Of a DNA stretch of 64,000 nt, positions 59,998 through 64,000 are shown in pieces. How positions within the stretch are numbered: the stretch's first letter is position 1; each line of letters begins with the position of its first letter. Below the pieces are notes generated by a model. It did no database searches. It saw nothing but the letters and a program-made list of their open reading frames with translations, and was not told the origin of the DNA. The stretch covers positions 30,783,318 to 30,847,317 of the forward strand of contig OY986436.1 of NCBI GenBank assembly GCA_963920525.1, in the 5' to 3' direction. The translations under genes were made by a program, and so were the position numbers. This DNA comes from Dichetophora obliterata (Eukaryota > Arthropoda > Insecta > Diptera > Sciomyzidae).

Positions 59998-60488
59998 GGC
60001 ATTCCATGTCAAATCGGCCACGATCCGGACTTGAGGTCTCCGATTTTTTTCAAATTTTCAGGGTCGGTAGAGGAACTAAAAAAAGACATAACTGTTCGAT
60101 TTTAGCTAAAACCGAAGATTTTTGTAGCTTTTACGGCATAAATAAAAAAAAGGAACGCGTTTCATTATTTCTGCATATTTCAAAACTGAAAAGAGATAGA
60201 TTAATGAAAATTTGTAGGCATCCGTATAATAATATTGACATTCCAAAAAAAAATTTTAAAAAAAAAAATCAAAAATAAATTTTAAAAAAAAACCATTTAA
60301 AAAAAAAATCGATTTTTAAAAAAACACCATTTTTTAAAAACTTGAAAAAATTTATACTGATAGTCCCAAGTCTTGCGCAAATTTAGAATACTTAACTTTT
60401 GGGTGGACTTAAAAATAGTAAAAGTTATGAATTTTATTGTAAAGCTCTACGCGAAAAATTATGATTTAATACGTAGCTCCAAGCGATC
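59998..60488 (+). repeat. Left TIR of the long-TIR transposon
   Basis: From GGCATTCC to AAGCGATC. Pairs with 63551-64000. A short open frame at 59994-60278 lies wholly in the TIR and is not a gene. Confidence 0.9.
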
Positions 60489-60673
60489 CGACTGTCACGG
60501 AACGCAGGCAGAATAGCTTTTAAATTCTCTGTACTTCGTAACTATTGGTGCTTTTATTCAGTTTTGTGAATTCAACACTCTTTGGAAACCACCGAAGTTT
60601 ATTGTTACTGTATTTTTAAAAGTTTTGTTGAAACTAGTTGAATGTAAGTGAGTTACAGACAAGAGGTGTCGAC

Positions 60674-63365
60674 ATGAGTCCCCCGCGAAAAAAACGCTGT
60701 TGAAACCCTTTTGAAATAGGTGGCCGTAAGTAAATTATATTGTACAACAATTTAACATCAATAATAAACTTGATTATGTACAATATTCTGTAACTCCTAT
60801 CTTCTTCCCAACTGCTCGCTTCGTTTCTGCAGATTCGGTAACAACAAGTTTAAGACCTCTTCCGATGTCTTGTAGACACCTATTTCAAAACATTTCTGGA
60901 GATGCACTCATCTGCGATACATGCAGAATGAAGATAGGAAGAGGTGAAATTCCAGATAATGAAGATTCATCGAGTCCAGAATCAACTTTTTCCCATTCAG
61001 ATAAATTTGAGAATTTGGAATTAGCGAAAAAACAATTGAACGCTGTTTTGAAAGCTTTAGATGAGGAAACAATTGATGACAAAAAGTAAGTTGTTGATTT
61101 TATTTTACTTTGCTTAGATTTTATGTATTGTATTATTTAAGATTTCCATACACAATTAATATAATTGTTTTCTTAATACACAATTGATTAATGATTAGTT
61201 TTTTTCAAAAAGCACGAACAATTATGATAAAAATTAAAATTGATTCGAAATATAATGTTTTTCTTTAAAATATATGATACAATTATGCTGTCTAAGCTAT
61301 TTTTAAGAATAAACAAAGTAATTGTATATAATACTTAATATCGTTATATATGAACCAACTATTTGAAACTACTCACAGACTCTGTCGAATGCAATATGTT
61401 GTCGAAAAACTCGAGTCAACACAAAAATGCATTAAAAAAAAATTCGAGGAAGTGGCCGGCAAACCAATCTCTACTGTAGACGAAAATTGACGAGATTGTT
61501 TAAAGAAAAATTCAATACTGAAAATACATCTAGGTAATGTACTATTGATTTCTCCCCTTCTTAATGATCAAAACAGACGTAATAACAATATCCTACTATT
61601 TCAGAGATGATAAATACCGCATTTTGACATCGCTTCCATCATCTTTGAGTGTTACTGACATCAAAAAACAATTGAACTGTTCCAAGCATATGGTAAAGAC
61701 AGCAATCGAACTGAAAATATAAACAGGCATCTTGTCAGTACCCAAAGCAAGAAAGGGTCGTAACCTGTCTGATTCAACAGTTGAGTTGATATCAGAATTC
61801 TATCGAAACGATGATAACTCCAGACAATTACCCGGGATGAAAGACTTCGTTACAGTAAGCAACGCTAGTGGTTTCAAAGAAAGAATTCAGAAAAGGCTTA
61901 TTTACTGTAATCTAAAAGGACTACATCAATTATTCAAATTCGAACACCCGCACTGCCAAGATGAATTCTCAAAATTTGCGGAACTCCGTCCCAGCGAATG
62001 TGTTTTGGCAGGCGCTAGTGGCACGCACACTGTTTGTGTGTGCATAATTCATCAGAATGTAAAACTTATGATTGACGGTCAGTGCCCATATCGATGAGAT
62101 AAAATTTGTTCAGTACATTAGTTAAAGTAATTTTAAATAAAATGACTAAGCATAAAAATCAACTATTAACAGGTTGCAATTTTCATGACATTACCAATGA
62201 ATGGGTCGTACCAATAACTGGAGAAAGTTCATACAAGAAGCTTCTGCATCATTTAATTTGCTCCAACCCAAATAGTAAATGCTATGAAGGAAACTGTAAA
62301 TCATGTCCAGATAAACAAATTCTACAGAACAAATTAATTGATGCATTCAACAATGCATCAATTGAAAGCGTAACTTATAAGCAATGGATATCTACAGACA
62401 GGTAATCATTTTGTTACTTGTACTAAAAAATATATTTTAAATTGAAACCTTATACAAAATTAAATTAAAACTATAACAAATATATGATATCTAACGTAAT
62501 TTTATACATTAAATGTAGGTGTTCTCTAAAAACATTACAAGATTCAATGGAAAACTTCATTTCATATTTCATGGAAAAGCTCATAAAACTGCTGTACCAC
62601 GATTTCATTTTTACTCATCAGTCACAGTATTTTAAAAGTTCGAAAAAGAATTTAGAGAAGGGCGATTTTGTTGTGACTTTGGACTTTGCAGAAAATTATG
62701 CATTCGTGGTTCAGGAGGCGGTTTCAGGGTTTCATTGGAACAACAACCAAGCGACGGTGCATCCATTTGTGATTTATTTTAAAAATGAAGAATCAAATGA
62801 AATTGATCATATTTCTTATGTTGGTGTTTCGGATTGTTTGAATCATGATACGATTGCAGTGTACATGTTTCAAACCAATCTTGTCGAATTTCTGAAGAAA
62901 AACTTTCCAGTCGTCAATAAAATAAAATATTTTTCCGATGGGGCTCCACAACAATACAAAAACAAGAAAAATTTTTGTAATTTGTCACATCACTCTATCG
63001 ATTTTGGAGTTTCTGCTGAATGGCATTTTTTTGCAACAGCACACGGAAAAGGAGCCTGTGATGGCGTAGAAGGAACTCTTAAACGAATGGCTAGACGATT
63101 TAGTTTGCAAAGCGGTACCAGAAATGAAATCCTTACAGCAGCGCAGCTGTTTGAATGGGCCGTCTTGAATTTAAAAAACTACAAACTCTTTTATTGCTCA
63201 ACTGCAGAATATGAGTCCACTGCCGAACTTTTAAGAACGAGACATGCGAGCTGTAAGACGATTAAAGGAACCCTGTTAATACATTCAATATCTCCGATAA
63301 ATAAAAATGAAATGGAGACAAGAAAGTTTTCCAACGATACAAATTCGACACTCATAAAGTTATGA
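60674..63365 (+). pseudogene. Six-exon transposase of the cc8L18.2-like family (D-D-E type), lightly damaged
   Basis: Exons by splice signals and frame: 60674-60725, 60833-61085, 61379-61533, 61605-62077, 62173-62401, 62519-63365; joints keep frame, for example G split at 62077/62173 and R split at 62401/62519. The N-terminus has 'RKKRC' and 'NPFEIGG' around a TGA at 60701-60703, then a zinc-like 'CRHLF...LICDTCRMKI'. The middle has a coiled-coil-like 'VVEKLESTQKCIKKKFEEV', 'MKDFVTV', 'KFAELRPSECVLAGASGTH' and 'CIIHQNVKLM'; then 'CYEGNCKSCP'. The last exon has 'VTLDFAENYAFVVQE' (Asp 62682), 'YFSDGAPQQYKN' (Asp 62937), 'EWHFFATAHGKGACDGVEG' (Glu 63069): D-x84-D-x43-E, a plausible RNase H-fold triad. 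Other damage: frame change near 61490 and TAA at 61719-61721. The family is known to me from insects, cnidarians and bracovirus genomes as uncharacterised protein; transposase role is inferred from the TIRs. Confidence 0.8.
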
Positions 63366-63550
63366 TTTATTTACAAAACTTTGTATTTACTATTTGCTCA
63401 AATGTATTAATAATTAAATAAACAAATTTTCTCTGAGTGTAAAGTAGAGTATACTGATTTTTTCCCCCAATGCAACAGCCCCATAAAAATGTATTCATAT
63501 TGCATAAAGACTAGTTATTCTAAGATTCTGCTTGCATTTCAGGACGGTAA

Positions 63551-64000
63551 GATCGCTTGGAGCTACGTATTAAATCATAATTTTTCGCGTAGAGCTTTAC
63601 AATAAAATTCATAACTTTTGCTATTTTTAAGTCCACCCAAAAGTTAAGTATTCTAAATTTGCGCAAGACTTGGGACTAACAGTATAAATTTTTTCAAGTT
63701 TTTAAAAAATGGTGTTTTTTTAAAAATCGATTTTTTTTTAAAAAATGATTTTTTTTAAAATGAATTTTTGATTTTTTTTTAAAATTTTTTTTTGGAATGT
63801 CAATATTATTATACGCATGCCTACAAATTTTCATTAATCTATCTCTTTTCAGTTTTGAAATATGCAGAAATAATGAAACGCGTTCCTTTTTTTTATTTAT
63901 GCCGTAAAAGCTACAAAAATCTTCGGTTTTAGCTAAAATCGAACAGTTATGTCTTTTTTTAGTTCCTCTACCGACCCTGAAAATTTGAAAAAAATCGGAG
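63551..64000 (-). repeat. Right TIR of the long-TIR transposon, truncated by window end
   Basis: Complement of 60038-60488. Includes 'GATCGCTTGGAGCTACGTAT' at the inner edge and 'CCGACCCTGAAAATTTG' near the window end. Confidence 0.9.

Larger units (their letters stand above)
59998..64000 (+). mobile_element. Long-TIR DNA transposon with six-exon transposase (right end beyond window)
   Basis: Left TIR 59998-60488 and right TIR 63551-64000 are inverted copies; position 64000 pairs with 60038, so about 40 bp of the right TIR and the flank lie outside. Outer start is GGCATTCCATGTCAAATCGG. Identity of the arms looks above 95%, differences being mainly in A/T runs. Everything between is the transposase gene and its introns. 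I cannot assign a named superfamily from sequence alone. Confidence 0.88.

Noticed and set aside
59994..60278. 94-codon frame at the left of the transposon
   Set aside because: Lies wholly within the left TIR and is mirrored in the right TIR; it ends in Lys/Asn homopolymer-derived sequence.

Overview
This window is AT-rich eukaryotic DNA from an insect, most likely a higher (brachyceran) fly. The evidence is the short introns with GTAAGT/TTTCAG splice sites, the CAN/GTT triplet runs, and the transposon families present: mariner, Tc1-like, copia, Ty3/gypsy with a fused gag-pol, RTE and I/LOA/R1-type LINEs, hAT, and foldback elements. I found no complete host gene. Nearly every protein-coding signal belongs to a transposable element (TE). 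The one sequence that looks like host coding DNA is a 69-nt exon candidate at 47511-47579, so the window may lie inside a large intron or between genes.

Layout. 1-3600: a decayed copia pol (minus) next to a dead mariner, which is split by a 5'-truncated RNase H-bearing LINE with a visible target site duplication (TSD). 5750-6110: Tc1 remnant and a small inverted repeat. 6700-11870: a very large foldback element whose left arm is interrupted by a 2.3-kb RTE LINE. 11870-15080: unique DNA, microsatellites and a tandem-monomer repeat. 15085-18935: an I/LOA/R1-type LINE (minus) interrupted inside RNase H by a 1.3-kb inverted-repeat element. 19028-20136: a terminal-inverted-repeat (TIR) element carrying a tRNA-like block. 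20140-36880: hAT remnant, several MITEs and foldbacks, two copies of dispersed repeats, and a fragment of a transposase. 36885-42310: an intact Ty3/gypsy element with seemingly identical 278-bp LTRs, a 4-bp TSD and one 1571-codon ORF, the youngest insertion here. 42311-48590: mostly unique DNA with microsatellites, one MITE and the exon candidate. 48590-50133: a SINE-like unit and a palindromic hAT-type element with an 8-bp TSD. 52341-58572: a 5.4-kb noncoding repeat made of 142-bp and about 129-bp monomers, with a short inverted relative upstream. 59998-64000: a long-TIR DNA transposon cut by the right window edge.

The most notable unit is the last one. Its TIRs are about 490 bp and nearly identical. 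Inside them I can reconstruct a six-exon gene of the insect 'cc8L18.2-like' type with a D-D-E-like arrangement, damaged by two nonsense codons and one frameshift. A fragment at 35296-35517 carries the same H-G-K-G...D-G-x-G-G...K-R motif, so a second lineage of this transposase type has also been present.

All coordinates, repeats and translations were read by eye. Family names come from recalled motifs, not from searches.
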